Source: Mycolicibacterium frederiksbergense (GTDB taxonomy: Bacteria; Actinomycetota; Actinomycetes; Mycobacteriales; Mycobacteriaceae). Taken from it: 64,000 nucleotides of DNA. The stretch is taken from the NCBI RefSeq assembly GCF_029893345.1, contig NZ_JARXVE010000002.1:1-64000 (forward strand), written 5' to 3'. Positions 31,297 through 39,652 of the stretch are shown one piece after another (position 1 is the stretch's first letter; every line of letters begins with the position of its first letter). The position numbers and the translations under genes are program-made. The notes below the pieces were generated by a model, which made no database searches, had not been told where the DNA came from, and saw nothing but the letters and a program-made list of their open reading frames with translations.

Positions 31297-31380
31297 GCGG
31301 GCGTGATGAAATTGGCAAACATGCGGGCTTTAGGTGCCCGTGCTCGGAAGAGTTTGTGGGTTCGAGTCCCACCGCCCGCA
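31297..31380 (+). tRNA. leuX-type tRNA-Leu: tRNA-Leu (anticodon UAG)
   Basis: An 84-base class II tRNA. The acceptor stem GCGGGCG pairs with CGCCCGC at the 3' end, with A73 as discriminator. The anticodon stem-loop is CGGGC-TTTAGGT-GCCCG, giving anticodon TAG. A long variable arm (TGCTCGGAAGAGTTT) and T-arm GTGGG-TTCGAGT-CCCAC complete it. CCA is not encoded. It marks the left edge of the accessory island. Confidence 0.93.
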
Positions 31381-31401
31381 CTCAAGACATATGTGCTCTC
31401 C

Positions 31402-31431
31402 AAACCTGGTACCGCATGCGATACCGGGTTT
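31402..31431. terminator. Hairpin between tRNA-Leu and the channel gene
   Basis: Arms AAACCtGGTA (31402-31411) and TACCgGGTTT (31422-31431) pair with one internal mismatch around a 10-base loop. It lies between the tRNA (+) and the convergent channel gene (-), overlapping the latter's stop. It is a possible terminator for both. Confidence 0.5.
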
Positions 31432-32176
31432 ACGGTCGGTGGTCGGTTCCCGAGGCCTCGATAACTGGCGCGCGCCGCAACTCCTCCCGTAGCAAGGCGA
31501 TCTCGGCGCGCAGTTCGTTGATGTGGGAAGCGGTCGCTGCCGCATTCGCGGATTCTTCGGTGGACACGTGCTGCACGATCCACGATGCGATGGTCGCGGT
31601 GATGGAGCCGACCAGACTGATGCCGCCGATCATCAACAGCGCGGCGATCACTCGTCCGGTTGTGGTCACCGGATACATGTCGCCGTAGCCGACCGTGGTG
31701 ATGGTGGTGATCGCCCACCAGACGGCGTCGCCGAAATTGGTGATGTGGGCGCCGGGGGCGCCGCGCTCGGTCTGCAGCACGGCCAGCGATGAGACGTATA
31801 CCAGCATGATCGCGCCCGAAATGGTGTAGAGCACGACCCTGCCGCGGATCGCGTGGCCGATAGCCTTCTGCAGCGCCCCGATCAACACGATCAGTCGCAG
31901 CAGGCGCAGCGGACGCAGCAGCGGCAGCACCACGACCGCCAGATCGATGAGGTGGGTCCGGAACCACCGCTTGCGATCGTCGGCCAGATACAACCGGGCG
32001 GCATAGTCCGCGGTGAAGGCGGCCCAGGTGAGCAGGGAGACAGCGTGGATGGCCCATCTGGCCAGTCCTTGCGGCTGGGCCAGCACATTCACCGAGTAGG
32101 CGGCGAGGAAGACCGCGGCCACCGTGGCCAGGGGCCATTCGGCCCGGGCCTCCCACCTGTCCAGGCGCTGTTGCAT
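31430..32176 (-). CDS. Voltage-gated-like potassium channel
   Basis: A 248-aa six-transmembrane channel subunit. An arginine-rich fourth segment (RPLRLLRLIVLIGALQK) resembles a voltage sensor, and the pore helix and filter read WWAITTITTVGYGDMYP. After the last helix a charged helix (about 212-235, SHINELRAEIALLREELRR) probably forms a coiled coil that tetramerises the channel. ATG 32176 starts the protein; it lies 40 bases after hsdR on the same strand and may be read from that operon, though no functional link is implied. Confidence 0.87.
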   Translation of the reverse strand: MQQRLDRWEARAEWPLATVAAVFLAAYSVNVLAQPQGLARWAIHAVSLLTWAAFTADYAARLYLADDRKRWFRTHLIDLAVVVLPLLRPLRLLRLIVLIGALQKAIGHAIRGRVVLYTISGAIMLVYVSSLAVLQTERGAPGAHITNFGDAVWWAITTITTVGYGDMYPVTTTGRVIAALLMIGGISLVGSITATIASWIVQHVSTEESANAAATASHINELRAEIALLREELRRAPVIEASGTDHRP

Positions 32177-32216
32177 CGTCACGGCCAAGAGTGTGCGGCA
32201 CAACGGTGGGAAAAGG

Positions 32217-35200
32217 TCAGGCAACCCCGTCGGCGGGTACCGCGTTTTCCTTCACCGTGTTGAGAATCTGCACGATGTTGTCGACATCGGCATCGGCGAA
32301 CACGTGGTCGGGGCCAGTCGGTGCATGGTCGATGTAGGGCGATTCGTACAGCCGGGCAGGTTCGACCACTCCGGTGGCGGTGAGTTCGGTGATGATCAGG
32401 TTGATGAACCGAATCTGGTCGGTGCCGAATCGTGTCCCGTCCAGAAATGCGGAGAAGGCTTCGGTCGCGGCCTCACGGTCCAGGCCGACCAACCCGCGGA
32501 TGAACAACCCCAGGCCATGCGATTGTTCCTTGGCCAGCGCGATGTCGTCGGCCCCTCCGGTGCCGCTGTCGACAAGCATGCGCTCCAGTGCCTCGAGGTC
32601 GGCGGCCGTGAGGGGTTTGTTGCGGTGCAGGCGTTGCAGCGCGACGTGGTCCTGATGCTGCTTGAGGTAGGCCCTCGCCTTGAGTTCGAAGCGTTCCCAG
32701 TTGGTGCCGGGGGTGATGCCGGGTAGATCGACGAGCGTGGCCTCGCCCAGTTCGTCGGCGAAGTCGGTGTAGACGACGACTTTCTTGGCTTTTTCCAGGA
32801 GCCGGAGTAGTCGGCGTAGCCGGCGACGTGCCAGCTCCAGCATCGGCAGCGTGACGTCAACCCACCACTCGTCGCTCGCGACCTCATCGAGTAGGGCCTC
32901 TTGAGCCCTGATTTCCGGAATGTTGGTCTGGTTCAGCAGCCCCGAGGCGATGTCCTGGATCTTCTCGCGCAGTCGTTCGGAGGCCAGGGCATCGCCTTCG
33001 AGTTGGGCAAGTTGGCGACGCAGGATCAGCATGTCGAACCGCTTGGCGTCCTCGTCATCGTCTTTGTGTGTCGACGGCAGTCCGGCCAGGGATTCGGCGA
33101 CGTCGGAGGCGGCCTCATTGCTCAGGGTGCCCGCCCACGGTTCCCAATGTGCGTACTGCTCGACGAGTCGCCGATGCGGGCGCACCAGGAAGTTGTCCAG
33201 CGTCATGCCGGCCACGATGCGGTGCAGTGACCATGCCACGTCGACGCGCAGCCCGCGTTCCGACTCGGCTCCCTGACCTTCGGGTGGGTCTGGAACGGTC
33301 GGCGGCTGCAGATTATCCAGCGCGGCGATCAAGCCCAGACGAGTCTCAAACAACCTCTGGTTCAAAGACTTCTGCAAGGATCCGGGCGAACCGGGCAGGT
33401 CTTGACTGAAGTACTCGAGGTTGCCGCAGAAGTCGAAGACGTAGAAGTTCTGCTTGTGTTGTCCGGGGCCGAACAGATCGGGGCACAGCCGGGTGCCGCG
33501 CCCGATCATCTGCCAGAATTTGGTTTTGGAGCGCACCAGTTTGAAGAACACCAGGTTGACGACTTCTGGGACGTCGATGCCGGTGTCGAGCATGTCGACC
33601 GAGATCGCGATGTGCGGGGCCTTGTCGGGTATGGAGAAATCGTCGATCAGCGATTGTGCGTGGGAGGTGCTGTGGGTGATGACGCGAGCGAAATGTCCGG
33701 CCAGGTGCGGGTATTGGATGTTGAACTGCTGCGCGATGAACTCGGCGTGGTCACGGTTCTTGGCGAAGATGATGGTCTTGCCCAGGCGGTCGCCAGCGGC
33801 GACCCGGTGGCCTTTGGCCATGAGTTCGGCGAGCACCAGGTCGACGGTGCTCTCATTGAACAGGACCTTGTTCACCTCCTCGGAGGTCACTTCGTCCGGT
33901 GTCTCATCACCCCAGTCTAGGGCTTCCCACTCGTCTTTCTCGGCCTCGGGAAGATCGGCGTAGCGGATACCGCGGTCGAGAAACTTTGTGCTGCTGGTGA
34001 TTCCGACAGCCGGAACCAGAAAACCTTCCTTGACTGCGTCGTCGAGACCGTAGGCATCGGTGGGTACGCCGTCTTCAAGGTGGAACAAGCGATAGGTGTT
34101 GTGGTCGACTTCGTCCTTCGGGGTCGCGGTCAACCCGACCAGCAGCGAGTCGAACCAGTCGAAGATGGTCCGGTACTTCTGATAGACCGAGCGGTGGGCC
34201 TCGTCGATTACCACCAGATCGAAGTAGCCGGGACCGAATTTCCTGATCCCCGAACCGGTGTCGTTGATCAGGTTCATCATCGTCGGGTAGGTGCTGACGT
34301 AGACGCGCCCATCGGTGATCTTCTCGGTCAGCAGGTTCACCGTGGTGGCGTCGGGCAGGTGGGTTTTGAACGCGCCCGCGGCCTGGGTGACCAGGGCGGT
34401 GCGGTCAGCCAGGAACAGCACCCGTTTGGCCCAGTTGGCTTCCATGAGTTGCTTGACCAGTGCGATGACGGTGCGGGTCTTACCTGATCCGGTGGCCATC
34501 ACCAGCAGGGCTTCGCGGCGCTTGTCGGTGAAGGTCTCGTCGATGGCCCGGATGGCGCGGTGCTGGTAGTGGCGTTCGACGATCGCCGAGTCGATGGGAG
34601 CCTCGGGGAGGGGCTGGCGGGTTTGCCGACGCTGGACCAGCAGCTCCAGTTCGTCGTGGGTGTAGAACCCCTGGATCGGGCGAGGCGGGTAGCCGGCTGC
34701 GTCGTCCCAGATCCAATGCTCAAAACCGTTGGTGTAGAAGATGACCGGGCGCTGTCCGGTCATCTTCTCCAGGCAGTCGGCATACAGTTTGGCTTGCTGT
34801 TCGCCGATGTGTGGGCTCTTGCTGGTGCGTTTGGCCTCCACCACTGCCAGGGGCAGCCCGTTGGCGCCCCACAACACATAGTCGACGAAGCCGGTGCCGT
34901 TGTCGGGTGGCATGCCGGTGACTTCGAACTCGCGGTCGCGGGCATCGGCCAGCGGCCAACCGGCTTCATTCAACATCAGGTCGATGAACGTGTCGCGGGT
35001 CTGAGCTTCGGAGTAGTCACGGTCGTCGGGCTGCAGGTTGGCGGCTTGCGCCTTCTTGACTTCCTCACGCAACTGGGCGATTTCGGCATCGCGGGCGGCG
35101 GCCAGCTCGTCCTTCTCGGCCAGTGCCTTGGTGTGTGCCTCGTCCTGGGCGGCGAACTTCGCGGCGAGTGCGGCGACTTCCTGCCGGCTCAGCGGGGCGG

Positions 35201-35630
35201 CCTTGGCGGCCAGCTTCGGATCAAATGGCAACTTGAGTGGCGCGGCCTTCGGGTAGGCCGAGTGGTGGTAGACCGCCCACACCATGATGTGGTGCAGTTC
35301 GCGCAGGACGGCCAGCGCAATGTTGGGGGCGATCTGCTTTTGTTCGTGCACGGCCGCATTACCGGCCTTGCGAATCAGGTTGAGTTTCTGCACGATTGCC
35401 GGCGGGACCTGTGCGCGGAACGGCGGTTCGTTGATCCGCGCCGACAGGTCGTTCTTGTAGGGCAGTGGCAGCGCTATGACGTCGTAGAGCAGGTCGACGA
35501 GTTGTTCGACGGCGCGGCGGCTGTAGAAGCACGCCGTGCGCGGATCAGCACTGAGATAGCTTTCGGCGCGCGCGCAGTCGGTGTGGATCTCGGGCCAGTC
35601 CGCGGCGCCGACGAAGGCGAAGTTACTCAA
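32217..35630 (-). CDS. hsdR: Type I restriction enzyme, R (motor/nuclease) subunit
   Basis: A 1137-aa HsdR. Order: DUF4145-like helical region (about 20-120), charged coiled coil (about 150-200), nuclease domain with the PD-(D/E)xK elements FVDYVLWG (Asp250) and VVEAKRTSK (Glu265, Lys267), helicase Walker A MATGSGKTRT (about 378-387), DEAH box VVIDEAHRSVYQ and motif VI MIGRGTRLCPD, then a C-terminal domain that should dock on HsdM/HsdS. The start is taken at TTG 35630, so confidence in the exact N-terminus is lower. It is separated from hsdM-hsdS by several unrelated genes. Confidence 0.92.
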   Translation of the reverse strand: MSNFAFVGAADWPEIHTDCARAESYLSADPRTACFYSRRAVEQLVDLLYDVIALPLPYKNDLSARINEPPFRAQVPPAIVQKLNLIRKAGNAAVHEQKQIAPNIALAVLRELHHIMVWAVYHHSAYPKAAPLKLPFDPKLAAKAAPLSRQEVAALAAKFAAQDEAHTKALAEKDELAAARDAEIAQLREEVKKAQAANLQPDDRDYSEAQTRDTFIDLMLNEAGWPLADARDREFEVTGMPPDNGTGFVDYVLWGANGLPLAVVEAKRTSKSPHIGEQQAKLYADCLEKMTGQRPVIFYTNGFEHWIWDDAAGYPPRPIQGFYTHDELELLVQRRQTRQPLPEAPIDSAIVERHYQHRAIRAIDETFTDKRREALLVMATGSGKTRTVIALVKQLMEANWAKRVLFLADRTALVTQAAGAFKTHLPDATTVNLLTEKITDGRVYVSTYPTMMNLINDTGSGIRKFGPGYFDLVVIDEAHRSVYQKYRTIFDWFDSLLVGLTATPKDEVDHNTYRLFHLEDGVPTDAYGLDDAVKEGFLVPAVGITSSTKFLDRGIRYADLPEAEKDEWEALDWGDETPDEVTSEEVNKVLFNESTVDLVLAELMAKGHRVAAGDRLGKTIIFAKNRDHAEFIAQQFNIQYPHLAGHFARVITHSTSHAQSLIDDFSIPDKAPHIAISVDMLDTGIDVPEVVNLVFFKLVRSKTKFWQMIGRGTRLCPDLFGPGQHKQNFYVFDFCGNLEYFSQDLPGSPGSLQKSLNQRLFETRLGLIAALDNLQPPTVPDPPEGQGAESERGLRVDVAWSLHRIVAGMTLDNFLVRPHRRLVEQYAHWEPWAGTLSNEAASDVAESLAGLPSTHKDDDEDAKRFDMLILRRQLAQLEGDALASERLREKIQDIASGLLNQTNIPEIRAQEALLDEVASDEWWVDVTLPMLELARRRLRRLLRLLEKAKKVVVYTDFADELGEATLVDLPGITPGTNWERFELKARAYLKQHQDHVALQRLHRNKPLTAADLEALERMLVDSGTGGADDIALAKEQSHGLGLFIRGLVGLDREAATEAFSAFLDGTRFGTDQIRFINLIITELTATGVVEPARLYESPYIDHAPTGPDHVFADADVDNIVQILNTVKENAVPADGVA

Positions 35631-35751
35631 TGTTCGGTTCCCCCGGTCAGCATGTGCATACGCTGCGTCAGCTTATTAGTTTTGCTGTCAAAGAACCCCT
35701 GCTTGGAGTCATTTGGTGCCGCCACGGTGATGTTGGTACGTCCTGGTGAAC

Positions 35752-36147
35752 TCAACGGGTCACGAGCACCGGCGTCAATGCCGCTTGGATCACTTGGCTG
35801 TCACTGGTGGCGATGGTGAGACCCCGGCGGGCGGCCTGCACAACGATCATGCGGTCGAAGGGGTCCTTGTGCTCCCAGTTGAGTTGACCGGCCATCGCCG
35901 CATCGGCGGCGTCGATCACCAGGTCGGCGGCATTCATGCCGGCCAGGACTTCACTCCAGGCGGAGAGCAGCGGTGCACCGTTCAGGCGCCCGATCCGGGT
36001 TTTGATTGCCACCTCCCAGGCAGACACCGCGGAGACGAACAGCTCATTGGTTTGGTGCTCGAGTACTTCGCGAGCGGATGAAGAGATCCGCTCCGGTGCA
36101 GAGGCCAGCCACAGTAAAGCGTTGGTGTCCAACAGGATCGACGTCAC
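35752..36147 (-). CDS. PIN-domain ribonuclease toxin (VapC-like)
   Basis: A 131-aa PIN-domain protein: LLDTNALLWLA (first acidic residue), a central conserved Glu in SAVSAWEVAIK, and HKDPFDRMIVVQA (later acidic cluster), ending in TSDSQVIQ. PIN toxins cleave RNA. It overlaps the antitoxin gene by an ATGA junction, antitoxin first, the usual order. It sits just upstream of hsdR. Confidence 0.88.
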   Translation of the reverse strand: MTSILLDTNALLWLASAPERISSSAREVLEHQTNELFVSAVSAWEVAIKTRIGRLNGAPLLSAWSEVLAGMNAADLVIDAADAAMAGQLNWEHKDPFDRMIVVQAARRGLTIATSDSQVIQAALTPVLVTR

Positions 36148-36377
36148 GATGAGGGCGTCCAGGCGGCCAGCTCCTCGGCAGGGAGCGGCTCGTCGAAGTT
36201 ATCCGGAACGACGAGGTGAGGTAACTGCCCGAAGGTCCGCGGTTGTGCGGTCGCGGGCGACAACACGGCGACGGGACGCCCGTGGTTGGTGATGGTGACC
36301 GAAACTCCGGTCTGCTCCACCTCGGCCAGCAGCGCGTTCAGCCGGGCCTTGGCCTCGGTGCTGGTGATTGTCTTCAT
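36144..36377 (-). CDS. Phd/YefM family antitoxin
   Basis: A 77-aa antitoxin starting at ATG 36377. The N-terminal DNA-binding domain reads TSTEAKARLNALLAEVEQTG followed by VSVTITNHGRPVAVLSP, typical of Phd/YefM; the acidic C-terminus (PDNFDEPLPAEELAAW) should wrap the PIN toxin. A perfect palindrome 15 bases upstream is the likely site of autorepression. Confidence 0.88.
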   Translation of the reverse strand: MKTITSTEAKARLNALLAEVEQTGVSVTITNHGRPVAVLSPATAQPRTFGQLPHLVVPDNFDEPLPAEELAAWTPSS

Positions 36378-36391
36378 ATGACCAATGTATG

Positions 36392-36422
36392 CCAATAGGA
36401 CTAGTGGCACTAGTCCTATTGG
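36392..36422. promoter_or_regulatory. Perfect 31-bp palindrome upstream of the antitoxin gene
   Basis: Arms CCAATAGGACTAGTG (36392-36406) and CACTAGTCCTATTGG (36408-36422) are perfect inverted repeats about one central G. The site lies 15 bases upstream of the antitoxin ATG and is a strong candidate for the operator of the toxin-antitoxin operon. It could also serve as a hairpin after the converging unknown gene at 36444. Confidence 0.75.
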
Positions 36423-36443
36423 TCCGTTCGGATGGAGCTCCCA

Positions 36444-37130
36444 TCATCCGCCGCGGGTGCCGAATGTGAGGGCGAGGTCCCACGGTTGCAGTCCCCAGGT
36501 GGCGATCGCGTCGAGCATGATCAGCGGCGCCGTCTGGATGGTGTCGGTGCTGGCCGGAGCGGACAGGGTGGTGCACGGCTCGCCGGCAACGATGTGCCCT
36601 GCCCAGATGTGCGAGTCGTAAGGCTCGGGCGCGGTCTCGATGATGCTGACGAAACCTTCCCCATCCGGAATGACGATGAACAGGCAGAACGGTTCAGTGG
36701 GGGCATCCCACCCGCCCTTCTCGACGACCAGGAACTCATTGTTGGTCAGCGCGTACTCGATCGCCTGCGCCAGCAGCGAAAGCATGTCGTCATCGGCTGC
36801 CTCGGCCGGTTCCCTCGCTGGTTGCAGATCGATCACACTGGCCTCGTATTGAATCCGGTCGTCATCCGTCTCCAGCGGGTAGCGAGAGCGAAGCATCAGG
36901 GTGCCGGTGTCCTCGGACAGCAGGCCGACTTCGCGAAACCGGTCCTCTTCTCGCAGAGTGCGAGCAATGGTTCCGGTGGCCTGCATGGACTGTAGATAGT
37001 CGGCGTCGCGCACCGACCACAGTCGTGACGGCCCGGAGTCGGTCCAGGTGCGGACGAGGCCGCCGACACAGGGGCTGAGCATGGCGACGGTTGTGGTCTC
37101 GCCGGGCTTGAGTGGAAAACTGTCAGACAT
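36444..37130 (-). CDS. Unknown 228-aa protein of the island
   Basis: Not recognised. ATG 37130 has AAGGAG 8 bases upstream. The protein is acidic and soluble, without signal peptide or membrane segments. The middle (about 115-190) has a helix-strand pattern (LAQAIEYALTNNEFLVVEKGG, then GFVSIIETAPEP) that loosely recalls small chaperone-like folds in actinobacterial clusters; this is only an impression. It is divergent from the 632-aa gene, and its promoter region shares a 26-base element with that of hsdM. Confidence 0.7.
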   Translation of the reverse strand: MSDSFPLKPGETTTVAMLSPCVGGLVRTWTDSGPSRLWSVRDADYLQSMQATGTIARTLREEDRFREVGLLSEDTGTLMLRSRYPLETDDDRIQYEASVIDLQPAREPAEAADDDMLSLLAQAIEYALTNNEFLVVEKGGWDAPTEPFCLFIVIPDGEGFVSIIETAPEPYDSHIWAGHIVAGEPCTTLSAPASTDTIQTAPLIMLDAIATWGLQPWDLALTFGTRGG

Positions 37131-37145
37131 CGGATGGCTCCTTGG

Positions 37146-37178
37146 TTGAGGCCTACTTGAGGCCTGCTTGAGGCGAAC
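37146..37178. repeat. Three tandem 11-bp repeats in a divergent promoter
   Basis: TTGAGGCCTAC, TTGAGGCCTGC and TTGAGGCGAAC follow each other without gaps (37146, 37157, 37168). A period of 11 bases puts the TTGAGGC cores on one face of the helix, suggesting a multimeric regulator site or a translated-leader effect just upstream of the 228-aa gene. Confidence 0.7.
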
Positions 37179-37182
37179 CGGT

Positions 37183-37214
37183 CTGTATATCGGATGACTC
37201 CGACAAATTTGTCG
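37183..37214 (-). promoter_or_regulatory. Promoter/operator element with CGACAAATTTGTCG palindrome
   Basis: Read on the minus strand, 37208-37183 is ATTTGTCGG-N5-TCC-N-ATATACAG, matching the element upstream of hsdM at 21 of 26 positions with identical spacing. It overlaps a perfect 14-bp palindrome CGACAAATTTGTCG (37201-37214). It lies about 50 bases upstream of the 228-aa gene and within the divergent region for the 632-aa gene. Confidence 0.55.
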
Positions 37215-37249
37215 CCCGCTGTAGGTGGACCGCTCTACCGTTCCCACCC

Positions 37250-39148
37250 ATGGGTCCTCGACAAGCAGCAGGCGATGAGATCTTGGCGACCGTCGGCCAC
37301 CGGGTGATCACCGTTGCCTCATTGGTGGGGTTGTTGCAGCGCCAGCGCGCGGTAATCGCGGCAGAGGGCGCTGGTGAGCTCCTCATCCGCTTCTTCGACG
37401 ACAAGCCGGAGACCATACCGATTCCCTACCCGCATCCGGGCATTGCGTTGCGAGGCATGAGTCATGTCCCTGACGCGGGATTGGTGCTCAGCATTCAGTG
37501 CGACGTCGACCGTGACACATTCACCGCGATTGCTGCCTTACCTGACGGCACGGGGACGGTATTCATGGGGGACATTGACGGGCCGGTAATGCGTGTGGCC
37601 AACGGATTTCAACGACTCCCGTTGATGCACCTGGTAATGACCAAGATTTCCTGTGGGACAGCGATTCCGGTGGGTGAGACCATGTCGGTATCGGATTGGC
37701 TGTTGTGCTCTGCGGTGACGACTGTGGCTGAGGAGCTCGTCGACGTGCGGTTCGATGACACCGTGGATGGACCTTTGCTTGCTGATTCGCTTCTGCGTGA
37801 ACGTATCAGTGACCGCATTGTCGCGATCGAATGCGTTGACGGCGCCCCGATGCGGCTACGCTCAGTTCGCCAGGACTGGCCGGCGCTGTACGAATCCGCG
37901 CCGCTTCTAGCCGGCCTGGACTGGGCTGATGTCGACGACGAAAGATTCGCAGCGGCAAGAGGTGCCAGTGTCGACCAAGGAAAATGGTGGACGGCACAGG
38001 GGCTCGCCAGCCTCGAACTGATCAGCCTTCCGCACGTGGAGGACAACCTGGCCCGGCTGGAGCTGCAGCATCCCGGGGTCGCAGCTCACTTGCGACGCGC
38101 CGCCGATGCATTCGCCGAGCGGATTAATGACGCGATGGTGCCGGCCCGCGATCGCCTACGGGCACGTTGGCGTGCCGACGACCCCATGGCCTTGACGCGA
38201 TTCGTGCGAAAAGTAGTGGCAGAAACGGACTTTCCGTTCGGTCAGGCGCTGGTGGGTTACCGGCGTCGCGGGGGCCAGTTGCAGCAGGTCATCCGGATCG
38301 ACTCCGTGATGGATGAGCACGGCCTGCACGCCCTGGACCCCACCGGCATCGACAGTGTCAGCCCAGCGGACGGCGTTGTCATGATCGCCAAAACCAATGC
38401 GGGCTGGACCGCTTCGGCGCTCAATCGCGAGCAGGAGCACGGCATCGCAGCCAGCAACGCTGTTGGTATCGAGTTTCTGGCGCCGATCTCCGAGGGCCAG
38501 TCGTTGGCGATGATGCGCCGAGTACTCGCCGGACGTGCCCCGGTGCAGCCGGTCTGTGCACCGCACGAGTGGCTGTGCCGTCGGATTCTCTACGGCGTGG
38601 CGCTCACCCTGGAGACGGGAAAAGTCGACGGGGAGAAACAATCTGAGACGCCGTCAAACGAGGAGCGGCGGTTGGCCACGCTTGGGCAACTGGCCGACCA
38701 CGAGTCGCCGATGTCGTTGCTGATCGATGCGGTACTGACCGTGGTGTTCATCGAACATGTGGATACGTTCGTCAGTGCGATGCGTTCCGGCCCGTCGCTC
38801 ACGGCGGTGCGCGACGACACATTGAGCGACGACGAGCGTTGGGAGACGTTCTCAACGCTCATGAAGCTGGTCCGGGAGCTCGACTGGTCGCACCTTCGGG
38901 TCGAGGCGCTGGCGGAGGCGTGGCGGCAGCCGCTGACGCAGGCACAGTGGTGGGGAGCCGAAGGTATCGCCTATCTGCAGGCACGGCGCATGCCGGAGCC
39001 GACAGAATCACTGCTGCGGTGCGCGTTCGTGATCGGGCGGGGGCAGGGGGCCGCGGTCGCGTTCGAGCACCTCATCGCCCGCACCAGACAGGTCTTCGGC
39101 GACGACATGGCCGTACTTTGGGATTTGTTGCCGGACTTCGATACCTGA
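37250..39148 (+). CDS. Unknown 632-aa protein with internal duplication
   Basis: Not recognised. A soluble protein without signal, membrane segment or nucleotide-binding motif. Two halves share a spaced tryptophan signature: W210, W225, W246-W247 (DQGKWWTAQGLASL) and W531, W546, W567-W568 (TQAQWWGAEGIAYL), each offset by exactly 321 residues, so the protein is probably two copies of a module of about 310 residues. It is divergent from the 228-aa gene across 119 bp. Context suggests an accessory role in the island; no function can be assigned. Confidence 0.75.
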   Translation: MGPRQAAGDEILATVGHRVITVASLVGLLQRQRAVIAAEGAGELLIRFFDDKPETIPIPYPHPGIALRGMSHVPDAGLVLSIQCDVDRDTFTAIAALPDGTGTVFMGDIDGPVMRVANGFQRLPLMHLVMTKISCGTAIPVGETMSVSDWLLCSAVTTVAEELVDVRFDDTVDGPLLADSLLRERISDRIVAIECVDGAPMRLRSVRQDWPALYESAPLLAGLDWADVDDERFAAARGASVDQGKWWTAQGLASLELISLPHVEDNLARLELQHPGVAAHLRRAADAFAERINDAMVPARDRLRARWRADDPMALTRFVRKVVAETDFPFGQALVGYRRRGGQLQQVIRIDSVMDEHGLHALDPTGIDSVSPADGVVMIAKTNAGWTASALNREQEHGIAASNAVGIEFLAPISEGQSLAMMRRVLAGRAPVQPVCAPHEWLCRRILYGVALTLETGKVDGEKQSETPSNEERRLATLGQLADHESPMSLLIDAVLTVVFIEHVDTFVSAMRSGPSLTAVRDDTLSDDERWETFSTLMKLVRELDWSHLRVEALAEAWRQPLTQAQWWGAEGIAYLQARRMPEPTESLLRCAFVIGRGQGAAVAFEHLIARTRQVFGDDMAVLWDLLPDFDT

Positions 39149-39172
39149 GCGAGTTCGCCATTGTGAACTCGC
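39149..39172. terminator. Hairpin directly after the 632-aa gene
   Basis: GCGAGTTC (39149-39156) and GAACTCGC (39165-39172) form a perfect 8-bp stem with an 8-base loop immediately after the TGA. No T-run follows. It is a probable terminator separating this gene from the SpoIIAA-like gene. Confidence 0.5.
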
Positions 39173-39269
39173 CGTCAACCTCCTGGGCTCGCCGGATTGG
39201 CATTCCCGAACAGGCCCGATTATGGAAGATTGAGTGCGGCCGAGAAGACTCGTCAGAGGAGGATGACCG

Positions 39270-39635
39270 ATGATCGAAGTACTGCCGGAAATGCCTGAGG
39301 GAGTGTTCGGGATCCGGGTGTCGGGCCATGTCAGTGGTGATGACCTGCGCCAGTTTCGGCCGACGATAGACGAGCTGTCGAAGGCGGGTGAGATCAGGAT
39401 CGTCGAGGTCATTGCCGACTATGAGGGGTTCGGACCAGGTGGGCTCCTGGAGGATCTCAAGCTCGGGATGGGGATGATGGTGCACCATCACTCGGCGTTC
39501 AAGCGGATCGCCGTAGTTTCGGACAAGGAATGGGTGGCCCACGCCATGCACGCGTTCGCGTGGATGATTCCCGGTGAGCTCAAGATGTTTGGGCTTGATG
39601 ACCTCGACGCGGCGAAGGAGTGGGCCGCGGGCTGA
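39270..39635 (+). CDS. SpoIIAA-like (STAS/SEC14-type) protein
   Basis: A 121-aa protein matching the SpoIIAA-like family (Pfam PF11964 type): VFGIRVSGHVSGDDLRQF, IRIVEVIADYEGFG, a helix-strand FKRIAVVSDKEWVAHAM and the C-terminal ELKMFGLDDLDAAKEWA. Such proteins bind ligands or partners at membranes in other systems, but function here is unknown. ATG 39270 follows AGAGGAGG closely. It converges with the helical-repeat gene 17 bases downstream. Confidence 0.82.
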   Translation: MIEVLPEMPEGVFGIRVSGHVSGDDLRQFRPTIDELSKAGEIRIVEVIADYEGFGPGGLLEDLKLGMGMMVHHHSAFKRIAVVSDKEWVAHAMHAFAWMIPGELKMFGLDDLDAAKEWAAG

Positions 39636-39652
39636 GATCGACGGGCTGAACA

